A DNA stretch of 64,000 bases, from contig NZ_JAPNTZ010000011.1 of assembly GCF_026626335.1 (NCBI RefSeq), forward strand, positions 285,647 through 349,646, read 5' to 3'. The stretch comes from Paractinoplanes pyxinae. GTDB taxonomy: Bacteria > Actinomycetota > Actinomycetes > Mycobacteriales > Micromonosporaceae. Positions within the stretch are counted from its first letter, which is position 1, and each line of letters opens with the position of its first letter. This document shows, one piece after another, positions 7,482-16,684 of the stretch. Below the pieces are notes generated by a model that searched no databases, was not told the DNA's origin, and saw nothing but the letters and a program-made list of their open reading frames with translations. The translations under genes were made by a program, and so were the position numbers.

Positions 7482-8605
7482 TTTCTGGCTCCTAAGATGA
7501 AGGCGTTGAGGGCCATGTTGGCGGCAAATTGATCGTTGACAACGCGGTGGCTTTCCAACCTTTGCTGTACGCCGGGGTCGGACCGGCCGAGCTTGACGAA
7601 CCCGTCCGAGAACCACCCGTTGTCGTTGCCGCTGCCGTCCACATAGGCCTTGTACGTGGTGCCGCCCGGCCACACGACCCGGGTCAGCAGGCGTGAGAAG
7701 GCCGCGAGGTCGGCCTTGGTCCAGGTGGTGCCGCGGTCGCGGGCCTCCACCACGTACGCCATGACTCCGTTGCCGTGGCTGACGTCCTGACCCGGTCGCG
7801 CGGCCGAACCCCAGACGTCGCTCCAGAAGTAGGCGGTGGGCTCGACCGGGTTGCGGCGCATCTGCTGGCGCAGCCCGCCGCCGTGCCCGGGCACGTGCTG
7901 GTCGACGTCGGCGACAACCGTGAGGTACCGCTGTTTGCGGCCGGCGTCGGTCGTCACGCGGGACAGGTTCGAAGCGATGAGCGCCCAGTGCGCCGTCATG
8001 TGCGTGCGTTCCCGATAGATCGTGTCCTCGGGGCCGCGCGAATGCCATTTCTCGAAGATGTGCTTCTCGGCGAACGACAGCAGGCGGTCGTACCGGCTTC
8101 GGTAGCTCGGGTTCGCGTACACGGAAGGGTTTTCCCGCATCGCCACGAGCAGAGCCGTTCCGTACCGCCAGAAATAGCTCTCGTAAAGCGGAACCTCGTC
8201 GCCTTCCTCCTGGGCCGAGGTCCAGCCCAGAAAGCCGCCGCGCATCGTGCTGGCCGAGGCCACGACGTTCTCGACGAATTGCAAGGCGCGGTCGAGATAG
8301 CGGCGTTCGCCGGTGGCCCGGAACATGGCTACGCAAGCGTCGACCGTGTACGAGAGTTCGTAGTGGTCCCAGCTGTCGGCCGACCGGCTCAGCGGCAGCC
8401 CGACCTCGGCCGTGTAGTTCCAGCCGCGCAGATAGACGCCCGCCCAGTAGCTGACCGGCTTGAGCTCGGCCGCCGTCATCCTCGTCTCGGGCTCGGCCGG
8501 CAGCGGGCTCAACGCCGCGGTCGTGTCCTCCTTCGGCGTGGTGCAGGCGGCCACCGATCCGACCGCCGCCAGCAGCAGCACGCGCCGACTGATGCGCGCG
8601 GTCAT
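7478..8605 (-). CDS. Secreted lipoprotein, probable alpha/alpha-barrel carbohydrate-active protein
   Basis: The 375-residue protein starts MTARISRRVLLLAAVGSVAAC, a signal peptide with a lipobox and a twin-arginine, so it is probably a membrane-anchored lipoprotein outside the cell. The body is helix-rich with repeated aromatic blocks (SWDHYELSYTVDACVAMF, YLDRALQFVENVV, YESYFWRYGTALL, THMTAHWALIASNL), the pattern of an (alpha/alpha)6 barrel seen in glycosidases, lyases and uronate epimerases. I cannot assign a catalytic motif. It overlaps its neighbours by ATGA at both ends and sits between the polymerase and the FemAB-like genes, so it may trim, cleave or modify the exported polymer. Confidence 0.75.
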   Translation of the reverse strand: MTARISRRVLLLAAVGSVAACTTPKEDTTAALSPLPAEPETRMTAAELKPVSYWAGVYLRGWNYTAEVGLPLSRSADSWDHYELSYTVDACVAMFRATGERRYLDRALQFVENVVASASTMRGGFLGWTSAQEEGDEVPLYESYFWRYGTALLVAMRENPSVYANPSYRSRYDRLLSFAEKHIFEKWHSRGPEDTIYRERTHMTAHWALIASNLSRVTTDAGRKQRYLTVVADVDQHVPGHGGGLRQQMRRNPVEPTAYFWSDVWGSAARPGQDVSHGNGVMAYVVEARDRGTTWTKADLAAFSRLLTRVVWPGGTTYKAYVDGSGNDNGWFSDGFVKLGRSDPGVQQRLESHRVVNDQFAANMALNAFILGARK

Positions 8606-9804
8606 ACCGGCACCTCCTCGCGGACGCGGGCCGGCACCGTGGCCGCGGCGGCCGCCATCGCGGCGAACATCCAGGCCAGGCGCGAGTCGTAGTAGTCGCC
8701 GGAGAACAGGCTGCTGAGCCCGACGAAGACGGCGGCCGCGACGGCCAGGCCGGTCAGCTGGGGGCGGTGGCCGCCACCGCGTACGGTCGTGGTCCACAGA
8801 AGGATGGCCGCGGCGAGCAGTCCGATCCCGATCAGGCCGCCCTCGGCCGCCACCCCGAGCACATAGTTGTGCGGGTACTCGACGATCTGGTTGACGCCGA
8901 TCAGCCCGTAGAAGCCGTCCAGCCCGGCCCCGGCCAGGGGATGCTCGACGGCGAGCCGCCATGCCGCGGCCCAGATGTCGGTGCGGTCGGAGAGATAACG
9001 GTCCTGCACCGTCTGCTCGACGAAGCGTTCCTGGAACAGGTTGGTGAACGCGGGCGGCGCGAAGGCCCAGATCGTGGCCACGGCGACGGTGACGAAGGCG
9101 AGCGCGCCGGCGATCGCCCCGGGGTGCAGCTTGCGGCGGATCTTGAACAGCGCGACCGCTCCGACGGCGGCGCCGGCCAGCAGTCCGGCCCTCGATCCGG
9201 ACAGTACGGCGGCCAGGCCGAACAGCGGCGTGGCGAGCAGCGGCAGCAAGCGGCGGGTGAACAGGGCCAGCGCCACCGCGCTGATGATGCCGAGGATTTC
9301 GATGCGCACGAACACATTCGGGCCGCCGCCGAACGCCGAGTAGCGCCCCTGCTCGCCCGGGCCGTTGATGAACAGGGCGGCCAGCGCGAAGATGATCGCG
9401 GCGATGTAGAACAGCAGAAACGCTGTACGCACGACCGCGTCGGGGTCCCCCACGGCGTACACGTAAAAAGCGACGACCAGCGCGCCCATCAAGACCAGAT
9501 CGAGGGTCTGCGGCCCGACCCGCGAGGCCGGCGGCGCCCACAGGGCCGAGGCGATCTGGAACAGGAAGAACAGCATCGTGGCGACGAGCCAGCCCTCCTT
9601 CCTGGTCTGCAGAGACGGGTGCGGGCGTCGGGCCACGTCGACGATCAGGACGGCCAGCGCCACCAGCAGGCCCACCACGCGCAGATCGACCCAGGCCAGA
9701 TCGGGGTAGCCGGCCCGGTCGAGCGTGAACCGGCCGCCGATCGCCACCACGATCAGGATCAGGCCGGGCGCCAGAAAGACCCGCGGCGTGCGCAGCCAGC
9801 TCAT
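8602..9804 (-). CDS. Wzy/WaaL-type O-antigen polymerase or ligase
   Basis: The 400-residue membrane protein has about eleven hydrophobic segments and a large extracytoplasmic loop, typical of the O-antigen ligase/polymerase (Wzy_C) family. The conserved LSGSRAGLLAG segment near 200 and EYPHNYVLGVAAEGGLIG near 315 carry the arginine and histidine used by this family to handle polyprenyl-linked sugars. Beside a Wzx flippase and a Wzz-like protein, a Wzy polymerase role is likelier than ligase. Overlaps of four bases (ATGA) join it to both neighbours. Confidence 0.88.
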   Translation of the reverse strand: MSWLRTPRVFLAPGLILIVVAIGGRFTLDRAGYPDLAWVDLRVVGLLVALAVLIVDVARRPHPSLQTRKEGWLVATMLFFLFQIASALWAPPASRVGPQTLDLVLMGALVVAFYVYAVGDPDAVVRTAFLLFYIAAIIFALAALFINGPGEQGRYSAFGGGPNVFVRIEILGIISAVALALFTRRLLPLLATPLFGLAAVLSGSRAGLLAGAAVGAVALFKIRRKLHPGAIAGALAFVTVAVATIWAFAPPAFTNLFQERFVEQTVQDRYLSDRTDIWAAAWRLAVEHPLAGAGLDGFYGLIGVNQIVEYPHNYVLGVAAEGGLIGIGLLAAAILLWTTTVRGGGHRPQLTGLAVAAAVFVGLSSLFSGDYYDSRLAWMFAAMAAAAATVPARVREEVPV

Positions 9805-11132
9805 TCCCGGTCAGCCTCTCGTTCCGGCGACAGGTGGTTGGCGGCGCTTCGCTCAGGTGACAGGTGGTTGGCGGCTAGTGCGAACAGCAGGCACGAGCCG
9901 TAGCCGATGAGCGAACCGTAGGCGGCGCCCAGGATGCCGAACGGCGGAATGAGCGTGATGTACGCGACGAAGCTGACCACGAAGCCGGTGATCTCGGCCG
10001 CCGAGACCAGGCTGCCGCGCCCCTTGGCGATCAGCAGGCCGAGGGTGACGCGGGAGATCGCGTACAGGCCGGCCGCCGCGACCAGCGGCACCACGACCGC
10101 CTTGGCCGGGGCGTAATCGGCGCCGAAGACCGGAACGATGAACAGGTACAGGCCGCCGGCGGCAATAGGCGCCACAACCGCGCAGTAAACGAACACTCCG
10201 AGCAGGATCGGACGGGTCGGCAGTGCCCCGTCCTGGTGAGCCCGGCGCCATTTGCCCAGCCGCGCATCGGCGTACGCGCGAATCGGCCACGCCAGAAGCT
10301 CGGTCATCGTGGCCACGGCGGTGTAGAGGCCGAGCGCCGACGTCGAGGCGAGCGCCGGCAGGGCCAGGCGGTCCGAGCGCAGCATCGCCATGTTCGAGAT
10401 GGCGGCGGGGAAAAGAGCCAGACCTTCCCGGCGTACGAGGCGGTTGTGGTCGGGTGTCTCGTCGCCCGGTGGAGCCGGCCGACGCAGCCACAGCACGATG
10501 TAGACGGCCGTGGGCAGGAGCCCGGCGATGAGGTACGCGACGATCCACAGCGCGGGCGTGGTCGTGTCGGCCGCATAGAGAACGACCAGCAGACCGAGCA
10601 GCAGCAACGCCTCCACGACGCGGCAGACGAGGAAGTCGCCGACCCGCCCGGCCGCGATCGCGATCGAGCGCGTGGCCAGCCCGGCCACCTCGACCAGCGT
10701 GTAGAGCGTGATCAGCCCGATCACCAGCAGGCCCGGGTTGTAGTGCTCGGGCGCGAAGACCTCGAAGCCGGCGGCCAGCGCGACACCAACCGCGCAAGGA
10801 ACAATCAGAAGCTTCGCGTACGCCTTCACGGCCGCCGCCGGGGTGATCTCGTGGTAGCTGGCGACGAAGCTACGTTCGGTCCCGAGCAGCATGAACTGGG
10901 TGGCCAGATAGACCACCTGCAGCATCAGCGCCACCTCGCCGCGGTGGGCCGGGGCGAGTGCCCGCACCATGAGGATGTTGGCGACGAAGGCCACGCCCCC
11001 GGTCAGCAGCTGTGAGGCGAAGAGCTGGACGTACGACTCCCGCAGCTGCCCACCGATCCAGGCGGCCGCGCCGGGGCGTCGCTTCTCGGCGACAGCCTCG
11101 ACGGCGGGGCGTTCCGCCTGGAGCTCACTCAT
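9801..11132 (-). CDS. Wzx-type polysaccharide flippase (MOP superfamily)
   Basis: The 443-residue protein has 12-14 predicted membrane helices and the N-terminal FASQLLTGGVAFVANILMVRALAP typical of MATE-like oligosaccharide flippases. The role would be to turn undecaprenyl-linked repeat units to the outer face of the membrane. ATG 11132 lies inside the end of the kinase-like gene (eight-base overlap), and its stop overlaps the Wzy start. The cytoplasmic C-terminus contains a ten-residue tandem repeat (AANHLSPERS then AANHLSPERE), produced by a 30-bp duplication at 9822-9877. Confidence 0.88.
   Translation of the reverse strand: MSELQAERPAVEAVAEKRRPGAAAWIGGQLRESYVQLFASQLLTGGVAFVANILMVRALAPAHRGEVALMLQVVYLATQFMLLGTERSFVASYHEITPAAAVKAYAKLLIVPCAVGVALAAGFEVFAPEHYNPGLLVIGLITLYTLVEVAGLATRSIAIAAGRVGDFLVCRVVEALLLLGLLVVLYAADTTTPALWIVAYLIAGLLPTAVYIVLWLRRPAPPGDETPDHNRLVRREGLALFPAAISNMAMLRSDRLALPALASTSALGLYTAVATMTELLAWPIRAYADARLGKWRRAHQDGALPTRPILLGVFVYCAVVAPIAAGGLYLFIVPVFGADYAPAKAVVVPLVAAAGLYAISRVTLGLLIAKGRGSLVSAAEITGFVVSFVAYITLIPPFGILGAAYGSLIGYGSCLLFALAANHLSPERSAANHLSPEREADRE
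9822..9877. repeat. 30-bp tandem repeat in the wzx 3' end
   Basis: GACAGGTGGTTGGCGGC occurs twice, 30 bases apart (about 9829 and 9859). The duplication is in frame and adds one ten-residue unit to the flippase C-terminus. Confidence 0.85.
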
Positions 11133-12972
11133 CCTCGTCCTGCTTCTCTTGCTTTTCTTGCTTTTCTTGCTTTTCAGGCGCGTCGGCGTCCGCCGGCTTT
11201 TCCGCTACGCGGGCCTTCCCTGGGACGACTGCGGTGCCGTTGAGCGGTTTGGCCGGCCTCTCGGTCGCGTCGTCGGACGTTCGATCCGCCTTTCCCGGAA
11301 AGAGTTGGCTGCTGATGGTCCGGGGCGGTTGAGGAGCCACGGTCTCGTTGCCGTTGAGCGGCTTGGCCGGAACGGCGTCGTGGTCGGCTGTCCGGGCGTT
11401 GCGGGTGGTGAATCCGCTGGCGGGCGCCCTGACCGGGATGATTTTCTGCGTCGTGATGCCGTCGACGGGGGTGAAAGCGATCCTCTGCGTAGTGCCGCCG
11501 TCGGCGGGTTGGTGGGACTGGAAGTCGCCCGCCGTGGGTTTGCGCTGCTTCACCACGGCGCGGCCGCTCATCGGGTTGGCCGGCGGCGGGGCCGTCTCCT
11601 CCGGCTCGTCCCGCCGGCCCAGCAGCGTGGTGACCAGGCCGTCGTTGTCCAGCGGGGCGGCTCGACGCGTCTTCGCCGGGGCCGGCTCGTCGGGCAGGCG
11701 GCGCGGCAGCGCGTTGAGGACGGCCCCGACGAGCCGCGTGCCGATCCGTTCCAGCAGGTCGGTCGAGCGCTGCACATCAGCCGTACGAGTGCGGTTGGCC
11801 CGCACCACCAGCAGGGCCCCGTCGGTCACCTTGCCCAGCACCGCGGCGTCGGCCACCCCGTGCAGCGGCGGCGCGTCCACCAGCACCACATCGAAGCGGG
11901 AGGTCAGTTCGTGCACGGTCGCCGCCAGCGTCGGGGAGGCCAGCACCTGACCCGGGTCGAACCGCTTCTCACCCGGCGGCAGCACCGTCAGCCGCCCATC
12001 CAGCGGATCCCGCAGCACATCGCTCACCCGAGCCTGCCCAGCCAGCACGTCGGCCAGCCCCGGCCCGCCGTCCATGGCCAGGTAGCGCCCCACTCCCGGT
12101 GACCGCAGGTTGGCGTCGACCAGCAGCACCTTGGCCCCGGTCTCCGCGATGGCAATGGCCAAACCGCACGCAACCGCGGTCGTGCCTTCCTTGGAGTTGG
12201 CCGCCGTCAACATCAGCGAAGTGCCACGGGCGCTGCCGTTCCGCAGGCTCGGCGTCTCCGGCAGCAAACTTCGCAGCCGCCGAAACCCCTCAGCCAGAGC
12301 CGAATCCGCCTGCCCCGACCGAGCCCACCGCCCGTTGAGCGAGATGACCCCGACCGTCCCGATCCCGAGCCGGCGCAGATCGTCCTCTTCCCCGATCGTC
12401 TTACGCGTAGCCTCCCGCACCGCCACCGCAACCGCGCCGATGAGCAACCCCAGCACGGCCGAGAAGCCCACATCCCGCACGAGCGTGCCCGGCTCCTGCG
12501 TAGTGACGGCCTCCTGAGCCACCGTGATCTGCGGCGGAGGCCCATCACTGGACGCAACCGGCGGATCCAGCTTCTTGGCCAACGCCACCAAAGACGAGGT
12601 GGCGCTGGTGACCATAGTCCGGCTGCGCTCAGCCGACGGATCCTTAGCCGTGACAACAAGCAGATCGGTCCCGGCCTGCACCTCAGCCGACAGACTCTTC
12701 CGCACCTCATCGGCCGAGCCCGGATCACCCAGCTTGCCCGCCACGCTCTGCGCCACCCGAGGCCCGGTCAGCAACGCAATGTACGAGTTGAGCCGGCTCG
12801 CCTTAGCGTCCGGATCCCCAGACCCGGTAGTGACAAACAAAATCATCGACGACCGATAAGCAGGCTCACGGGTCATCGACAGCCCGGCCGCCGCCCCCAC
12901 AGCCAGCAACACCGGCAGCAAGATCCAAAGCCATCGACGCCGACAGGCCCGAACGTATTCGCGCAGTTCCAC
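11125..12972 (-). CDS. Wzz/BY-kinase-like chain-length protein with degenerate P-loop
   Basis: The 615-residue protein has a Wzz domain with a membrane segment at about 14-31 and a second at 170-188, then a CpsD/CapB-type ATPase domain. Walker A' (VLLVDANLRSPGVGRYL, near 285) and Walker B (VVLVDAPPL, near 385) are intact. The P-loop reads NSKEGTTAV: Thr264 stands where the family has the catalytic lysine of GEGK[ST]. The last 150 residues are low-complexity with PLNG-type repeats, end in a KQE repeat, and contain no tyrosine cluster. In the family this protein sets polymer length. Here tyrosine autokinase activity looks doubtful, so a structural role is more likely. Confidence 0.85.
   Translation of the reverse strand: MELREYVRACRRRWLWILLPVLLAVGAAAGLSMTREPAYRSSMILFVTTGSGDPDAKASRLNSYIALLTGPRVAQSVAGKLGDPGSADEVRKSLSAEVQAGTDLLVVTAKDPSAERSRTMVTSATSSLVALAKKLDPPVASSDGPPPQITVAQEAVTTQEPGTLVRDVGFSAVLGLLIGAVAVAVREATRKTIGEEDDLRRLGIGTVGVISLNGRWARSGQADSALAEGFRRLRSLLPETPSLRNGSARGTSLMLTAANSKEGTTAVACGLAIAIAETGAKVLLVDANLRSPGVGRYLAMDGGPGLADVLAGQARVSDVLRDPLDGRLTVLPPGEKRFDPGQVLASPTLAATVHELTSRFDVVLVDAPPLHGVADAAVLGKVTDGALLVVRANRTRTADVQRSTDLLERIGTRLVGAVLNALPRRLPDEPAPAKTRRAAPLDNDGLVTTLLGRRDEPEETAPPPANPMSGRAVVKQRKPTAGDFQSHQPADGGTTQRIAFTPVDGITTQKIIPVRAPASGFTTRNARTADHDAVPAKPLNGNETVAPQPPRTISSQLFPGKADRTSDDATERPAKPLNGTAVVPGKARVAEKPADADAPEKQEKQEKQEKQDEDE
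11141..11176. repeat. 9-bp microsatellite in the kinase-like 3' end
   Basis: Four near-identical nonamers of the type TGCTTTTCT run head to tail and encode EKQ repeats at the C-terminus on the minus strand. The unit is a multiple of three, so copy-number change would keep the frame. Confidence 0.88.
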
Positions 12973-12974
12973 GC

Positions 12975-14237
12975 TCAGCTCCTGCTCTCGGCCGCAGCCC
13001 GGTTATTCGTGGCCGCAGTCCGGTTGTTCCTGGCGGCGGCTCGGTCGAGGACTTCGGCGAAGCGGTCGAACAGCAGGTCGCGGGAGAACTGCTCGACGGC
13101 GAGTTTGTGGGCGGCGGAGCGGGCCTGGGCCAGCCAAGCGTCGTCGCGGCAGTGCTTGACGAACTGTTCGGCGGCGTCGTCAGTGTCGGTCGGGTCCAGG
13201 ACGAGGCCGGCGCCGGTCTGGTCGAGCAGGTCGGCCTGCCAGCCGCCGTAGTTGATGGCTATGGGCCGGCCGGCGGCGAGCGCGTCGAAGAACTTGTTCG
13301 CGGAGTTGTCCCACAGTGCGCGAATCGGCCGCACGAAACTGGTCGACATCGTCGCTGCGCCCAGGATCACGGGCAGGTCGGCCTTCGGCACCTTGTCCCA
13401 CATGCGTACGGTGTCGTCGAGCAAGCCCAGCCGGGCCGCCAGCGCCTTCGTCGGCTCCCACTCCTTGCCGTGACCCACGATGAGCACGCGAATGTCGGGG
13501 TCGAGTTCGCGCATCCGCTTGGCCGCCCGTACCAGATATTCGACGCCGTTGACCGCACCCAGCGCTCCGGTATAGACGATCAATGGTCGGTCGCGCAGCC
13601 ACTCATGTTCGTTCCTGAACGTTTGCACCTTCTCGGGCGCGACGTCGAACATCGCCATGTCGGCCGCGTTGGGGATGACGGTCGTCCGGGTCGACGGCCG
13701 GCGCGCGACGACACCGGCGGCCATGCCGGGGGAGAGCGCGACGACCTCTTTCGCGTTGCGGTAGGCGAAGTTGGCCAGCGCGCCGGCCGCCCCCCGCAGC
13801 AGCGGATTGCGCAGCGCGCCCATCTCGATCGGCACTTCGGGCCACAGATCGCGCACCTCGAACACGAACGGCACCCGCCGCCGCTTCGCCGCGAGCACTC
13901 CGGGCACGGCGACGGTCAGCGGCGTGCTGGTGGCGAAGACCAGGTCGGCCTTGAGTGATGCAGCCTTTGTCGTCGCGACGACCATGAACTGAGCGAACGC
14001 GCGAATTCTGCGCGCATACGACATCGAGTTGTTGTACGGAATCGAGAACCAGTGCACGCGTACGCCGTCGTCGACCGTCTGCCGCCAGCCGAGCTTGCCG
14101 TGATCGCCGGTGATGTCGGTGGTGATGACGTCGACCGTGTGCCCCCGCTCGACCAGGCGCCGGGCTTGCTCGTACGAGCGAATGCCCCCGGCCATGCCCG
14201 GGTTGCAGTAGTACTGGTGGATGTAGACGATGTGCAT
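12975..14237 (-). CDS. Glycosyltransferase family 4 (WbuB-like)
   Basis: The 420-residue protein has the GT-B architecture of family 4 retaining transferases. MHIVYIHQYYCNPGMAGGIRS opens the N-terminal Rossmann domain, FEVRDLWPEVPIEMG near 130 is typical of the WbuB/EpsE branch, and VYTGALGAVNGVEYLV begins the donor domain with GHGKEWEP near 255. It adds one sugar to the lipid-linked repeat unit at the cytoplasmic face. It is two bases upstream of the kinase-like gene and seven bases downstream of the aminotransferase. The last 22 residues are made of a seven-residue repeat with NNR. Confidence 0.9.
   Translation of the reverse strand: MHIVYIHQYYCNPGMAGGIRSYEQARRLVERGHTVDVITTDITGDHGKLGWRQTVDDGVRVHWFSIPYNNSMSYARRIRAFAQFMVVATTKAASLKADLVFATSTPLTVAVPGVLAAKRRRVPFVFEVRDLWPEVPIEMGALRNPLLRGAAGALANFAYRNAKEVVALSPGMAAGVVARRPSTRTTVIPNAADMAMFDVAPEKVQTFRNEHEWLRDRPLIVYTGALGAVNGVEYLVRAAKRMRELDPDIRVLIVGHGKEWEPTKALAARLGLLDDTVRMWDKVPKADLPVILGAATMSTSFVRPIRALWDNSANKFFDALAAGRPIAINYGGWQADLLDQTGAGLVLDPTDTDDAAEQFVKHCRDDAWLAQARSAAHKLAVEQFSRDLLFDRFAEVLDRAAARNNRTAATNNRAAAESRS
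12990..13047. repeat. 21-bp tandem repeat in the glycosyltransferase 3' end
   Basis: Two good copies of GGCCGCAGYCCGGTTRTTC plus two bases (12990-13010 and 13011-13031) and a degenerate third encode AAARNNR, TAATNNR and a related unit at the protein C-terminus. Confidence 0.8.
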
Positions 14238-14244
14238 GCCGTGG

Positions 14245-15382
<1,138 letters not shown>

Positions 15383-15384
<2 letters not shown>

Positions 15385-15705
15385 GGCCGCGCGCTCCTGC
15401 CCGCAGTTCTGCACGTTTGCTGCACGCTGTTGTCCGCCTCGCTCATAACCGCGCGTTCTTGGCCGTAGCCCGTACGCGAGTGCTGCGCGCTGTGGTTCGT
15501 CGCGCTCGTGACTGCGCGTTTCTGGCCGCAGTTTGTGCGCGCGTGCTGCACGTTGCTGTTCGCCTCGGTCATGAGCGCGCGTCCTTGATCCCCGTTGTGC
15601 GCGTTTTATGCGCGTTGTTGTCCGTCTCCGTCATGAACGCGCGTCCCCGGACAGCTGTGCGCATTCGTTGCGCGCTGTTGGTCGTGTCAGTCATGAACGC
15701 GCGTC
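15383..15705. repeat. Six-copy ~62-bp tandem array over a gene junction
   Basis: Imperfect units begin near 15383, 15445, 15508, 15571, 15633 and 15693, giving spacings of 62, 63, 63, 62 and 60 bases. On the minus strand the shared core is ACGCGCG followed by a start-like CATGAC or CATGAG, then GCGGACAAC and further GCGC-rich blocks. The array reaches from the last codons of the deacetylase to the ATG of the aminotransferase, whose own start region is the final unit. No unique spacers lie between units, so it is not a CRISPR. This stretch of about 300 bases contains no other gene. Confidence 0.85.
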
Positions 15706-16457
15706 CTTACCGCCCAGAGCGGCCAGGCCGGGTGCAGGCCCTGCCGGTTGATGGCCAGCGGGTTGTCGCCGGCGTGCATCGCCGGGCGCAAAGTGCTCGC
15801 GAAGCTGCGATAACCGGCGGCCTGGGCCATCTCGACGTCGCGCCGGCCGTAGTCGACGGCCGGATGCCCGTACGGGGCCGCGAAGTCACGCACCTCGACC
15901 CCGAGCTCGGCCTCGATCTCGTTCTTGGAATCGACCAGTTCGCGCCGGGCCTCGTCGTCGCTCTGATCGGCCAGGCGCCGATGAGTCACCGTGTGCGAGC
16001 CGAACGCGAAGCCGGCCGCGGCCATCGCCCGACAGTCGTCCCAGGTCAGGTTGTCCGGCCGCCCGATCAGATCGGTGGTCACGAAGAACATCGCCGGCAC
16101 GCCCAGTTCGCGCAGCGTCGGCACGACCACATCACGCCAGCTGGCATGCCCGTCGTCGAACGAAAGACAAAAGACAGGACCGTGCAGCGGTTGCCGCCCG
16201 GCCAGGATGGCGAGCGCGTCGTCCCAGCCGACGAGCCGGCCGTGCCGGCGGAACGTCAGCAGGTGGCGGCGCAAGTCGTTCGCGTACGCGGGAAGGACGT
16301 CGTGATAGAACGGGAAGAACAGTCCCGGCGTGCGCGGCAGCCGGCGGAAAACGCCCGTCGGCGCCAATATCCGGCCCTGCACGCGAGGCCGGGCGCGGAG
16401 CTTGCTGCGCAGCTCGAGCTCGTTCAGGCGCTTCCTGATCAGAGTCGGGGACTGCAT
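15687..16457 (-). CDS. Polysaccharide deacetylase (NodB homology, CE4)
   Basis: The 256-residue protein carries the NodB fold: FCLSFDDGHASWRDVV with the metal-binding Asp-Asp pair near 100 and FGSHTVTHRRL with the His-x3-His pair near 150, then DFAAPYGHPAVDYG. The enzyme removes N- or O-acetyl groups from polysaccharide. No clear signal peptide is visible, so it may work in the cytoplasm or be tethered. ATG 16457 has GGAGGG six bases upstream, better than GTG 16463. It is the first gene of the long minus-strand operon, and its last codons fall in the tandem array. Confidence 0.88.
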   Translation of the reverse strand: MQSPTLIRKRLNELELRSKLRARPRVQGRILAPTGVFRRLPRTPGLFFPFYHDVLPAYANDLRRHLLTFRRHGRLVGWDDALAILAGRQPLHGPVFCLSFDDGHASWRDVVVPTLRELGVPAMFFVTTDLIGRPDNLTWDDCRAMAAAGFAFGSHTVTHRRLADQSDDEARRELVDSKNEIEAELGVEVRDFAAPYGHPAVDYGRRDVEMAQAAGYRSFASTLRPAMHAGDNPLAINRQGLHPAWPLWAVRTRVHD

Positions 16458-16684
16458 GGGCACCCTCCGTGTCGCGGTCCTGCAACGACCCTGACAAAAC
16501 CGGGGCGGCCCACGTCAGTAGCAATTGTCATTAGGTACGCGAAACTTCTTCACATCAATTTCGGGGCCCTTGCGGAATGCGTTACCGGCGGCGCATCATC
16601 GCCTTTCCTCCTTCACTCGCGGCGAGTTCCGCCGCCCCGGCCGGAGCTCCGGCCGGCCGTTCCGCTGCCTGACGCAGGCGAGGG
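16458..16684. promoter_or_regulatory. Divergent promoter region of the exopolysaccharide operon
   Basis: This 227-bp gap separates the minus-strand operon from the divergent FemAB-like gene. Bases 16515-16560 are clearly richer in A+T than their surroundings (CAATTGTCATTAGG and AAACTTCTTCACATCAATT), as expected of a promoter zone. I cannot assign individual -35/-10 boxes with confidence. Confidence 0.5.
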
